Assembly: GCA_964485395.1 (NCBI GenBank)
Contig: CAZAJF010000016.1
Span: 19,328 to 83,327, forward strand
Length of the DNA: 64,000 nt
Reading direction: 5' to 3'
From: JANNSO01 sp964485395
GTDB taxonomy: Bacteria > Spirochaetota > Spirochaetia > Treponematales > UBA12059
The first letter of the stretch is position 1. Every line of letters starts with the position of its first letter. Shown here in pieces: positions 7,773-16,693 of this stretch. The notes under the pieces are model-generated. The model worked only from the letters and a program-made list of their open reading frames with translations, was not told where the DNA came from and searched no databases. The position numbers and the translations under genes were made by a program.

Positions 7773-9488
7773 TCATCGGATGGAACGTATTCGCTTCAAT
7801 GCGGCTTCGGCACGCTGCCGTACCGAACGCGGATAATCAGTATTCAGGAGCCGGACGAGCGCCAAGGCGCCCGAACTATCGTCGAGGCCTCCTTGCGCTC
7901 GATAGAGCGACTCGATAGCCCCGATCATGGACAAGGCTACGCGACTCTCCAGAACCTGGCGACTGGCATGCTCGAAAGCCTTCATCGCCAGATTTCCAGG
8001 ATCCAGTCCTATGGAAGCGATGGCATCGGCGGCCGCCGCGCGCACGACAGGGTCCTTGTCCAACGAAAAAACATCCCCTAGAACCGGAATCGCCGCCGGA
8101 TTTCCGAAAAGCCCCAGTAAACCGCAGGCCGCGATGCGCGGAACGACGGTTCGAGGCACGGGATCCAGGGAAACAGGACCTTCGCCGAACGGCGCATCCA
8201 GCCTTCCGCTGGCCACCGCGGCGGCGAAAAGCAAGGCTGCGTCAGCCTCTTCCTTTATAGTACCCGATTTCAAGGAATTTTCAATATAAAAAAGACGATT
8301 TGTCATGGCATCGTCGGTTCCGCCTGCGGGATTCCAAAAAACTTCCTCTCGGGCAGCGGCCACGGCCGATTCCATATCGATGAAGGGCATGACCCGCGGC
8401 GAAGCCTGAAGTTCGCGCTCGAAGCGATACGCATAGAGAATCCAGTCCGCACCGCCTGAAAAAACTGCTCCGTTCAAGCCGATTGCGGGAACGCCGCTGG
8501 AATTTTGCAGCCGCAGTTCGCGGAGAAGCGCGCCTTCATCGTTAAAGCTTGCCACCAAGGCGCCTGAAAGCACCACGATGCGCCCCGGAAAAACCGCCAA
8601 GGTTTGCGTGCCCACGCAGGATGTCTTCACCTGCCAGCGAGCGGCCCCCGATTCGTCGATGTTCGCCAAAATACCGCCCGAACCGGCCAACAAGAATCCA
8701 CCTTTGTGCGGGAGCATGGTCTGTACGCGAAAATCCGCTCCCAAGGCCAGCGGCGATACTGTCGGGGACGTGGGGTTACCGATGAAACAGGCTCCCGAAT
8801 CGCTTGCGACCACAAAGGCACCCGTACCCCAGCAGAGCGACGACGGCGTTTTTTGCCCGGTAAAAACTGACCAAAGCTGTCGGCCGTCGGGATTCCAGGC
8901 GCGAACGGTGCCGTCCTCAAGGGCAAGAAGCGGCCCGCCCGCAGGGCCGATGCAGGGAGGCGCGCCGCAAGGTGCGTCGAGCGCCTGAGTCCATAGCAGG
9001 CGTCCGTTCGCCGCTCGGCAGGATAGCGAGGATCCGCTGGCCAGAAAAATGCGGCCGTCCGCGCCGAAGCACGGTGCCAGGGAGACGGGGCTGCCCATAT
9101 CAACGGACCACACGGTCTGGCCGGCCTTATTGATGAGCGCCAGGGTGCTCAATCCTTCGGCGACGGCAGCCCGTCCAAAACCGTCGGGGACGATGAACGC
9201 GGCCTTGCGCGCCGGCATGATCCGCTTGCCGATGGCCGTGCCGTCGATGTCCAGGACATACAGCGTCTTGCTGTCGGCCATGAGCCAGACAAGATTTTGC
9301 GAGGCTATCGGTCCGGTGGAAATAACGCCGCCAGCGGGAAAGCGGAACAAGGCTTCCGCGCGCTTGGCCTCAGTGGAGGAGCTTTGCCCTTGGCTCGAAA
9401 GAACGGCGAGCGGAAGCACAAGAAAAAAAACAAGCATGCAGCGAGAAATACGGAGGGAAAGCTTTTCAAGCCGATTCTTGCCTAACAA
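7773..9488 (-). CDS. Secreted PQQ-type beta-propeller protein with C-terminal HEAT repeats
   Basis: A 571-residue protein with a hydrophobic signal segment at about residues 17-33. Residues about 45-370 contain repeated blades of the PQQ/quinoprotein type, for example R-L-L-W-T-Q-A, R-Q-L-W-S-V-F and T-V-W-S-V-D-M, each with the W following a G-x-x-x turn. The C-terminal third is helical with HEAT/PBS-lyase-like units (D-P-V-V-R-A-A-A-A-D-A-I). This combination suggests a periplasmic binding or scaffold protein rather than an enzyme; no quinone-binding residues can be identified. The start is TTG at 9488 with a good GGGAGGG ribosome-binding site. It lies 16 bases after the radical SAM gene and is probably cotranscribed with it. 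Confidence 0.75.
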   Translation of the reverse strand: MLGKNRLEKLSLRISRCMLVFFLVLPLAVLSSQGQSSSTEAKRAEALFRFPAGGVISTGPIASQNLVWLMADSKTLYVLDIDGTAIGKRIMPARKAAFIVPDGFGRAAVAEGLSTLALINKAGQTVWSVDMGSPVSLAPCFGADGRIFLASGSSLSCRAANGRLLWTQALDAPCGAPPCIGPAGGPLLALEDGTVRAWNPDGRQLWSVFTGQKTPSSLCWGTGAFVVASDSGACFIGNPTSPTVSPLALGADFRVQTMLPHKGGFLLAGSGGILANIDESGAARWQVKTSCVGTQTLAVFPGRIVVLSGALVASFNDEGALLRELRLQNSSGVPAIGLNGAVFSGGADWILYAYRFERELQASPRVMPFIDMESAVAAAREEVFWNPAGGTDDAMTNRLFYIENSLKSGTIKEEADAALLFAAAVASGRLDAPFGEGPVSLDPVPRTVVPRIAACGLLGLFGNPAAIPVLGDVFSLDKDPVVRAAAADAIASIGLDPGNLAMKAFEHASRQVLESRVALSMIGAIESLYRAQGGLDDSSGALALVRLLNTDYPRSVRQRAEAALKRIRSIR

Positions 9489-9504
9489 AAATTCCCTCCC
9501 TTCC

Positions 9505-12030
9505 TCAGCTGACCGTCAGAACTTCAAGCTCGAAAGCCTGGTTCCGTTTCCTGGCAAGTTCCCCGAGCTGCCCCAGGTCGAATTTGGCGCCGCAGGAAAA
9601 TCTTGCGGAGACCGAATTTTCGGCAGTGGCGGATACCTGCACTTTAAGGACGTTTTTCTTTTTTAGGCCTTTCTCCGGAATAGAGAAAGAGCCGCTCGTT
9701 TCCGATTTCGCCAGCGTATAGGAAATGGAGACGGCGTCCAAAAAGTCGGAGATCAGCCTGAACGCGCCGGGCAAGGAGCAATCCCCCAGCAGAACGTTGG
9801 CCTCGAGCTTGGCGACGGCGAACTGCTCGTCCACCAGGGAGAAACCGGCGGCCGCGATGATGGCCGGATCCGGCGGGGAGAAGAAACAGTACGACACCAC
9901 GGTGGCGCCATAGGCTCCGGGCAGCCGGGAGGAGATTCCGGAATCGTTGATAAGCTTGTCTTCCGCGCAAATGAAGCCGGCGGCGCAGCCGGGGACGAGG
10001 GCCATGAAGGAGGCCGCGAGGGCCGCTGCCGAATAGGCGGGATGCGCCCCCGCCTGTTCGCGGGGGATCGTCGCGAGGGCGGAGACGCGATAGGGCCGCC
10101 GCTTGGCTTCCGTCAGGGACCGTATCCCGGCGATATCCTTCTCCGTGGCCTGCTGGATGCGATGGCTCGTTAAGTTTTTTTTCTGCCCTTCGTCCGCGCA
10201 GGACCCGCAGCCGGCGCAGGCCGGGTCGCTTCTTTCGGCGGACAGGCCCCCGAAGCAGGAGGCCGACTCCGTATCGGTCCTGGAGTCCAGGAAGCGCCTG
10301 TATAAAAATCCGCGGGACACGATCGGTTCCACGAACGGATAGGCAAAGACGTGATCCTCGGATTTCTCGGCGAAAAATTCCGGCCCCAGGCTTCCGGCGT
10401 CCGAAAGGAATTTCCTGGCGAAATTCCAGGCGCCCCTGGAAAGGTTCTGCTCATAAGTATAGCCTCGGTCGGCCATCGCCAGGAGCAAATCGTAGGAGCC
10501 TTTAGGCGCAAAGGCCAGCACCTGGGAAAGGGCGAACTCATCGAGGTAGCCCGGCTCGCGAAACTCGAAGCCGTGACCTTCGACGATTTCCTTGACCGCT
10601 TCCAGGATGGGCGCGTACGGGCCGTCGTCCAGATGCGGAGCGTCGAAGGCGAGAGGGGTAAAGGGCATGCGGATCAATCTGCCAACTGAAAAATTCATCT
10701 TGGGCTTGAAACCCGAAAGTGTGCGGAGGCGCGCTATCTGCCCTACGGCGGTAGAAAAATCCGCAAGGTCCTCCTTTGTCTCGCAGCCTTCTATAATATA
10801 GAAAAACTTGAGCTCCCGGATGTTTTCGCGGAACAGTTTCTCCATGACCGAAAACAGCTCGCCGTCCTCCAGCTCCTTGTTGTAGCGCGCGCGCATGCGC
10901 TTGGATATGCCTTCCACGCCCAGGGTAAACGAGCGCTTGTCGCCGGCCACCTCGGCGCGCACGAGACCGTGCACGCCCGCCAGGATATCCGCGCGCTGGC
11001 TCATGAAATTCACCTTCTGGAACATCGCGTTCAGTTCACGGATGATGAAGGCGATGCGGGAGTGCGCGTTGAAATTATAACTTGCTAGCTCGATGGTGCT
11101 CGCGCCGGTGGAGAGCTTCAGGAACCGGGCTTCTTCCAGGATCGATTCGGCGCTTCGTTCCCGGAAAGGCTTGCGTTCCCAGGATTCGAAGCAGAAGTTG
11201 CAGAATCCGGGACAGCCTTTGGTTATCTCGATACGCACGGTCCCGGCCTCCTCGCCGGCGAATACCGGCGGAGAAACGGGCAGCCAGTCTCCGGTCGGGC
11301 CATACGGAACCGGGGCGGCCTGCCGCACGGGATGGATCCTGCGGGCATGCCACAAACCTTGGGTCACCGCCGCGAGCTTGTCCAGAGCCGCCGACCGTTC
11401 CGCTCCGAAAAGCCTCCCGGCCGCGCCCAAGGCCGCCGCCATGCCCGAAACGGCTCCCTCGCCTTCCCCGAAAAACACCGCGTCCACCATCGAGTCGACT
11501 TTCCCGCCGTCGCGCAGTTCGGTAACGGCAGCGCTGGCGAAGGCGTTCGAACCGCCCAGGATCAGCAGCGGATACCGGCCCAAGTCGCGCTCGGCCAGGC
11601 TTGCGGGGATGCCCGAGCCTTTGAGGAACAAGGGAAGGTTCACGAGCTCCAGCGTATAGGCATTTGATATAAGTATAACGTCGAAATCATTGGCGCCTCG
11701 CGCCGAGGCGATGCCGTTCATGAGGGGAATGCCTTGATCCTCGAGTATTTTCCTGTCCCAGGAGCTCGGAAAAAAGGAAAAATCGATAAATGCGTCCGGC
11801 ATCGCGAAGCGCAGCTCGCGATACAGGAACGAATGGGGGCTGGAGCGCTCCACATCGGAAAAGGCCGAGAGGCGCACTATAAGAAAGCGCATAGCGGCGG
11901 CATCCCACGAGGGATTGCCAAAAGACCGCTGGCCATGTACCTGGTGGAGAAGTTCGGTGGACAGGCCCTGCCGGCCCGTTTTTTTGGCCTTCAAGGCCTG
12001 ATATGGTTCATTCATGTTGGTATTTTCCAT
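9505..12030 (-). CDS. Large radical SAM protein with N-terminal B12-binding-like domain
   Basis: The 841-residue protein starts with a Rossmann-like region resembling cobalamin-binding domains (about residues 45-230, including L-I-L-G-G-S-N-A-F). A radical SAM core follows, with its 4Fe-4S motif C-P-G-F-C-N-F-C at about residue 280. The spacing C-x3-C-x2-C is the classic one. A further cysteine cluster C-A-G-C-G-S-C near residue 610 may hold another iron-sulphur site. The C-terminal 200 residues look like the substrate/tRNA-type domain (DUF2344-like) seen in uncharacterised radical SAM proteins of this size. Substrate and reaction are unknown. It heads a run with the beta-propeller and P83/100 genes. 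It has no clear ribosome-binding site at the ATG (12030), and a second ATG five codons in is possible. Confidence 0.8.
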   Translation of the reverse strand: MENTNMNEPYQALKAKKTGRQGLSTELLHQVHGQRSFGNPSWDAAAMRFLIVRLSAFSDVERSSPHSFLYRELRFAMPDAFIDFSFFPSSWDRKILEDQGIPLMNGIASARGANDFDVILISNAYTLELVNLPLFLKGSGIPASLAERDLGRYPLLILGGSNAFASAAVTELRDGGKVDSMVDAVFFGEGEGAVSGMAAALGAAGRLFGAERSAALDKLAAVTQGLWHARRIHPVRQAAPVPYGPTGDWLPVSPPVFAGEEAGTVRIEITKGCPGFCNFCFESWERKPFRERSAESILEEARFLKLSTGASTIELASYNFNAHSRIAFIIRELNAMFQKVNFMSQRADILAGVHGLVRAEVAGDKRSFTLGVEGISKRMRARYNKELEDGELFSVMEKLFRENIRELKFFYIIEGCETKEDLADFSTAVGQIARLRTLSGFKPKMNFSVGRLIRMPFTPLAFDAPHLDDGPYAPILEAVKEIVEGHGFEFREPGYLDEFALSQVLAFAPKGSYDLLLAMADRGYTYEQNLSRGAWNFARKFLSDAGSLGPEFFAEKSEDHVFAYPFVEPIVSRGFLYRRFLDSRTDTESASCFGGLSAERSDPACAGCGSCADEGQKKNLTSHRIQQATEKDIAGIRSLTEAKRRPYRVSALATIPREQAGAHPAYSAAALAASFMALVPGCAAGFICAEDKLINDSGISSRLPGAYGATVVSYCFFSPPDPAIIAAAGFSLVDEQFAVAKLEANVLLGDCSLPGAFRLISDFLDAVSISYTLAKSETSGSFSIPEKGLKKKNVLKVQVSATAENSVSARFSCGAKFDLGQLGELARKRNQAFELEVLTVS

Positions 12031-12130
12031 TGTAGCACGGACACCCGATAAAAATAAGTGGACCTCCCGCGCCGACGGCCAACCCCGTCATCTTGACTTG
12101 CGGGGCCGCTTCATGCTGTCATTCAGCTTC

Positions 12131-12159
12131 CACGTCCGGCAACTCCGCGGACGTGTTTT
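12131..12159 (+). promoter_or_regulatory. Leader hairpin upstream of the Hsp70-like gene
   Basis: CACGTCCG (12131-12138) pairs with CGGACGTG (12148-12155) and is followed by TTTT, about 30 bases before the Hsp70-like start codon in the divergent intergenic region. It could be an attenuator-like or RNA-stability element of the Hsp70-sirtuin-HrpB operon. Chance cannot be excluded. Confidence 0.3.
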
Positions 12160-12190
12160 GTCGTTTTCGCGGCTCACGCCTGGAGGAATC

Positions 12191-13456
12191 ATGTACGGCA
12201 TGGATTTTGGCACATCGAATACGGTCGTTACCGTCCGGGACGGGGCGAAATCGCGCGTGCTCAGCCTTGGCTCCGACGGCGTCATACCCTCGCTCCTCTA
12301 CTTCGAGCGGGACAGGCGCCCGTCCGTAGGCGCGGAGGCGGTAAGGGACTACACGGAAGCATTGAGGTTATTTAAAAATAGCTCAAATTTGTACAACCAA
12401 TTTCGTTTTTTCCAGGCCATAAAGCTGGCTCTCAAGGATCCGTTCTTCCAGGGCACGCAGGTTTTCGGCACGTTCTGGCCCGCCGAATCCCTCGCCGGCC
12501 TGTTCTTGAGGGAAGTAAAGAGGCAAGCCGATCTTGAGACCGGCATCGACGCCAGGGAAGTGGTCCTCGGCAGGCCCGTCAAGCTCGGGACGAATCCCGA
12601 AAGCGATGCCCTCCTCCAGGAACGTTTCCGGAAGGCCTGCGAATTCGCCGGCTTTTCCGATATTTCCTTCGTCCTCGAACCGGTGGGTGCCGCGGTAAGC
12701 ATGCTCGGCAAGTCCGGAGCATCCACGGAAAACGTGCTTGTATTCGACTTCGGCGGAGGTACGCTGGACATATCGGTGGCAAAAATGTCGGGAGGCTCGG
12801 TGGACATCCTCGCAAGCGGCGGTTGCGACCTCGGCGGCTACATCCTCAACGAGGATATTTCCCGGGCGCGAATAATAGATCACTTCGGGTTTTCCGGAAA
12901 GTTCCGCACGATGACCGGGCGCTACCTGGACATGCCCAAGTGGATAACGGACCAGGTGGCATCGTTCTACGCGCTGCCTCTCGCCGACATCTCCATGACC
13001 CGAAAAACCGTCAAGGAGCTTATCCCCGACGCCAGGCAGTCGGACAAGCCCAAGCTGAAGGGGCTCATGGAATTCCTGGACCGGAACATGGCTTTCGGGC
13101 TTTTCCGGGAAATAGACGACGCAAAGATACTTCTGTCCACTCGCGAGGATTCCGCGATTCAATTTCTCGTCCCTCCGCATCTCGCTATCTCCGAAGCGCT
13201 TTCCAGGACGGATTTCCAGGGAATAATACAACGGCATATCCTCACGGCCAGAAACCTCGTCCTGGATACGCTCGCCTCGGCCGGGGCAAGGGCCTGCGAC
13301 ATCGACGCGGTCGTGCGCGTAGGAGGCTCGTCGAGGATTCCGCTGTTCATAGACATGCTCGAGGAACTGTTCCCCCGGCGCGTTTCCGAGGGAGAGGTTT
13401 TTACCAGCATAGCCTCGGGGCTTCTTGAGGCCCGCGACCGCGGATTCGCGGCATAA
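12191..13456 (+). CDS. Hsp70-family protein (YegD-like)
   Basis: Actin-fold ATPase of 421 residues, resembling the E. coli YegD branch of the Hsp70 family. It has the phosphate-1 motif D-F-G-T-S-N near the N-terminus, phosphate-2 F-D-F-G-G-G-T-L-D, and the adenosine motif V-G-G-S-S-R-I-P near the C-terminus. There is no room for a substrate-binding lid domain of normal DnaK size, so it is not a housekeeping DnaK. The ATG at 12191 is chosen because GGAGG sits four bases upstream and the family's first beta-strand begins at once; the frame is open further upstream but without family features. It is followed after four bases by a sirtuin gene, suggesting one operon. Confidence 0.85.
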   Translation: MYGMDFGTSNTVVTVRDGAKSRVLSLGSDGVIPSLLYFERDRRPSVGAEAVRDYTEALRLFKNSSNLYNQFRFFQAIKLALKDPFFQGTQVFGTFWPAESLAGLFLREVKRQADLETGIDAREVVLGRPVKLGTNPESDALLQERFRKACEFAGFSDISFVLEPVGAAVSMLGKSGASTENVLVFDFGGGTLDISVAKMSGGSVDILASGGCDLGGYILNEDISRARIIDHFGFSGKFRTMTGRYLDMPKWITDQVASFYALPLADISMTRKTVKELIPDARQSDKPKLKGLMEFLDRNMAFGLFREIDDAKILLSTREDSAIQFLVPPHLAISEALSRTDFQGIIQRHILTARNLVLDTLASAGARACDIDAVVRVGGSSRIPLFIDMLEELFPRRVSEGEVFTSIASGLLEARDRGFAA

Positions 13457-13460
13457 CATC

Positions 13461-14180
13461 ATGAAAAAAACGATAATTCTGAGCGGGGCCGGGATTTCCG
13501 CGGAGTCAGGCATAAGCACATTCAGGGATTCAGGCGGACTCTGGGAAAACCACGACGTGATGGAAGTGTGTTCGGTCGGCGGATTCGCTCGAAACAGGAG
13601 GCTCGTGCTCGATTTCTACGACGCCCGCCGAAAGGACCTGAAGGATAAAATGCCCAATCCGGCGCATTTCATGGTCGCGAGCCTCCAGCGCGAATTTCCC
13701 GGCCGGGTGGTCAACCTTACGCAGAACGTGGATGACCTCTTCGAGAGAGCCCTCTGCGCTTCCGTCGTGCACCTGCACGGGGAGCTCGTAAAAGCGCGCT
13801 GCGAGCGTTGCGGCGAATCGACGGTCATAGGCTACGACCCGATTCCCGCAGGCATGGCGTGCCCGCTATGCGGCGCCGCGTCCATGCGCCACGACATAGT
13901 CATGTTCGGGGAGGCCGCCCCCAAGTACCGGCTGCTGCAGCACGCACTCGGCGAAGCGCAGGCCGAGGGATGGATGCTCGTTGTTATAGGAACTTCAGGC
14001 CAAGTCCTGCCCGTGGAGTCGTACGCCCGCATGACCGCGTATTCCGTGCTCAACAACCTGGAACTGCAGGCCGATATCGACGCCGGCGCCTTCTCGCGCG
14101 TGCTCTACGGAAAAGCCGGAGAAAACGCCGGTACGATACAAAACTTGGTTCGCTTCTTTCTGACGGAAAACCGCCCATGA
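13461..14180 (+). CDS. NAD-dependent protein deacylase, sirtuin family
   Basis: A 239-residue Sir2-family enzyme that removes acyl groups from lysine using NAD. The NAD-binding motif G-A-G-I-S-A-E-S-G-I-S-T-F-R-D lies at residues 9-23. The T-Q-N-V-D motif and the catalytic histidine in V-H-L-H-G-E are present, and a zinc ribbon C-E-R-C ... C-P-L-C follows. All catalytic features are intact. The ATG at 13461 lies four bases after the Hsp70-like stop, and the gene ends in an ATGA overlap with hrpB. An operon of chaperone-like ATPase, sirtuin and RNA helicase is therefore probable. Confidence 0.9.
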   Translation: MKKTIILSGAGISAESGISTFRDSGGLWENHDVMEVCSVGGFARNRRLVLDFYDARRKDLKDKMPNPAHFMVASLQREFPGRVVNLTQNVDDLFERALCASVVHLHGELVKARCERCGESTVIGYDPIPAGMACPLCGAASMRHDIVMFGEAAPKYRLLQHALGEAQAEGWMLVVIGTSGQVLPVESYARMTAYSVLNNLELQADIDAGAFSRVLYGKAGENAGTIQNLVRFFLTENRP

Positions 14181-16693
14181 GGCTGCTGGATCCGGATCTC
14201 GTGGCAAGTCTGTCGGCCACGGGGCTGCCCCTTGCCCCGGAACTTCCCGCGATCTGCGAATCCCTCTTGGGCACGGGAATCCTCGTGCTGGAAGCGCAAC
14301 CCGGTGCGGGTAAAACAAGCCTCGTTCCGTTGGCCTTGGCGAACCACCCCGTTCTCGGCGCAGGAAAAATCATCGTGCTTGAACCTAGACGGATCGCTGC
14401 AATCTCGGCGGCTTCAAGGGCGGCCGAAACTCTGGGGGAAAAACCCGGCGAAACCGTCGGCTACCGGGTACGCTATGAAAGCGCCGTGAGCGCAAAAACG
14501 CGCTTGGAATTCATTACGGAAGCGCTTCTCCCCTCCATGATCCTCGCGTCCCCGGGCCTGCCCGGAGTTGCGGTAATAATCCTTGACGAATTCCATGAGC
14601 GCTCCGTTCACGCGGACCTGGCCTTGGCCCTCGCGCTCGACTGCCGCGACCTGAATCCCGGCCTCCGCATCCTCATCATGTCGGCCACCATCGACGCGGG
14701 CGGCATCGCGGCAAAACTGGGAGCCGCGACGACGCGCGTACCCGGCAGAACGTATCCCGTTGAGACGGGATACCTGCCGATTCCCGGCGGCGACCGGGGG
14801 GGAAACGACAGGTACGCATTCCGGGAATCCAACGCGCTTTTTTTCGCACGGGGCATCGAATCGATGCTCCGCCGTCGCGAAGGCGACTTGCTGGCATTCT
14901 TGCCGGGGATGGCCGAAATACTCAGGACGAGGGCGGCATTGGCTCCGCTCGTTCCGGGTGTTGATATAATTTCTTTGCATGGAAGCATGCCCCTCGACGA
15001 GCAGCGAAAAGCGCTGAATCCTCCCGCCGGCTGCAATCGCCGCGTAATCCTGGCAACGAGCGTCGCGGAAACCTCACTGACGGTTCCCAGGGTTTCCATG
15101 GTCGCGGACTCGGGGCTTTCGCGCGGTACGGCCTACGACGCCCGCACCGGCATGGACAGGCTGTGCACGGGGCTGGTTACCCGCGCTCAGGCCGACCAGC
15201 GTCGGGGCCGCGCCGGCAGGCTGGGCCCTGGATTATGCCTACGCTTCTGGAACGAGGGCGAATACCTCATCGACGCCCCTCGTCCCCAGATATTGTCCTC
15301 TGAGATATCACCGCTCGTGCTTTCGCTCGCGGCCTGGGGCGTACACCGCCGCGAGGACATGCGCTGGCTCGATACGCCGCCCGACTCGTCGTGGAAGAGC
15401 GCGCAGGAATTGCTGCGCATGCTTAACCTTGTGGAAGCCGACGGAAAAACAACCGACCGCGGAAGGCGCGCGCTAAAAACCGGGCTGCATCCCAGGCTGG
15501 GAGCTCTCGTGGAGCGCGGGAAGGAAACATCCCTTGGCCAACCAGCCGCGTTCCTGGCGGCCGTGATCGGCGAGCAGATAGGCGAACCCGATAAAACCGT
15601 AAACGAGACGGCCGCGGAGATGTTGCACGCGCTGGAACACGAGCGGAATAATGACGATGCCCGGCGGGTCGGCCGCGAGTTCAGGCGCATCTGCTCGCAA
15701 TCCGGCATCTCGCCCGCGCTGGGCGGATGGCGGCTGCCCTCAGGAGGTTCGCTCTTGGCTTCCGCCTACCCCGACCGGATAGCGCGCAGGGTATCGGCCA
15801 ACCTGTTCGCCTTTTCCAACGCCAGAAACGCCGCCTCTAAAAACGGCTTTGACGGTGCCGATTGGATCGTCGCCACCGAAACCGATTCCGGCGACACGGC
15901 TTGCAAGATATTCTCGGCGAGTCCGCTGACCGACGACGAAGCCAGGGCGGCGCTGGCCCCGCTGATAGAAAAAAAAGTAACAGTGGAATGGCGGGGATGG
16001 AAACCAGCCGTATGCGAAAAGACCGCGGTCGGCTCCTTCGTGCTGGGCGAAAAGCGCCTGGACCCCGCTTCCCACGTTTCCCTGGTTCTCAAGACGCTTG
16101 CCGCCCGCATCGAGACAGGGGGCTTTTCCTGCCTCCCCGAAAGCGAGCAGACAGCCGGCTTCATCTCGAGGATCAGGTATTTTTCAAGGCTCTCGGGCGG
16201 CGCGCACCCGACGCTTCCCCCTGCCGACCCGTCCTCGCTGAGCCGCGAAGCCTTGCTCTGGCTGTCACCGTTCGTCTCGGCGAGCGCCGCCGAGCTGCTG
16301 ACACCCGACATCGTTCTGCAGGCCTTGCGGTATCGCTACGCGGACTGGGCGCCAAGACTCGATTCGCAATGCCCTGAATATTTTTTAACGCCGGCCGGCA
16401 GCAGGAAGAAAATAAGCTATCCGGAGGATTCGGACGCCTTTCTCGAGCTTAAGATACAGGAACTGTTCGGAGCCGCCTCCAGCCCGAAAGTGGCGGGAAA
16501 GCCGCTTGTCCTCAAGCTGCTTTCGCCCGCCGGCCGTCCCCTGCAGGTAACCACCGATCTTTCCAGCTTCTGGAAAAGCGTCTATCGCGAAATCCGCAAC
16601 CCCCTCAAGGCACGGTATCCAAAGCACTACTGGCCCGAGGACCCGCTGCTGGCGGAGCCTACGAAGGGGCTTAAGCCGGCTGCTCATCCTTGA
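14177..16693 (+). CDS. hrpB: ATP-dependent RNA helicase HrpB
   Basis: DExH-box helicase of 838 residues, the usual length for HrpB. Motif I is G-A-G-K-T at residues 43-47. The Walker B motif is D-E-F-H-E-R-S (DEFH, typical of HrpB), motif III is S-A-T-I-D, and A-T-S-V-A-E-T-S and Q-R-R-G-R-A-G-R form the second RecA-like domain. A C-terminal HrpB domain ends in H-Y-W-P-E-D-P. The start at 14177 overlaps the sirtuin stop as ATGA; the open frame reaching further upstream lies inside the sirtuin gene and is not used. The 3' end overlaps the convergent diguanylate cyclase gene by 23 bases. Confidence 0.92.
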   Translation: MRLLDPDLVASLSATGLPLAPELPAICESLLGTGILVLEAQPGAGKTSLVPLALANHPVLGAGKIIVLEPRRIAAISAASRAAETLGEKPGETVGYRVRYESAVSAKTRLEFITEALLPSMILASPGLPGVAVIILDEFHERSVHADLALALALDCRDLNPGLRILIMSATIDAGGIAAKLGAATTRVPGRTYPVETGYLPIPGGDRGGNDRYAFRESNALFFARGIESMLRRREGDLLAFLPGMAEILRTRAALAPLVPGVDIISLHGSMPLDEQRKALNPPAGCNRRVILATSVAETSLTVPRVSMVADSGLSRGTAYDARTGMDRLCTGLVTRAQADQRRGRAGRLGPGLCLRFWNEGEYLIDAPRPQILSSEISPLVLSLAAWGVHRREDMRWLDTPPDSSWKSAQELLRMLNLVEADGKTTDRGRRALKTGLHPRLGALVERGKETSLGQPAAFLAAVIGEQIGEPDKTVNETAAEMLHALEHERNNDDARRVGREFRRICSQSGISPALGGWRLPSGGSLLASAYPDRIARRVSANLFAFSNARNAASKNGFDGADWIVATETDSGDTACKIFSASPLTDDEARAALAPLIEKKVTVEWRGWKPAVCEKTAVGSFVLGEKRLDPASHVSLVLKTLAARIETGGFSCLPESEQTAGFISRIRYFSRLSGGAHPTLPPADPSSLSREALLWLSPFVSASAAELLTPDIVLQALRYRYADWAPRLDSQCPEYFLTPAGSRKKISYPEDSDAFLELKIQELFGAASSPKVAGKPLVLKLLSPAGRPLQVTTDLSSFWKSVYREIRNPLKARYPKHYWPEDPLLAEPTKGLKPAAHP

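Noticed and set aside
12383..13519. Minus-strand frame of 378 codons opposite the Hsp70-like gene.
   Set aside because: Antisense shadow of a strongly supported ATPase; no domain is visible.
13808..14176. Extended N-terminus for HrpB.
   Set aside because: The extension lies inside the sirtuin gene in another frame and has no HrpB features; the ATGA overlap at 14177 is the natural start.
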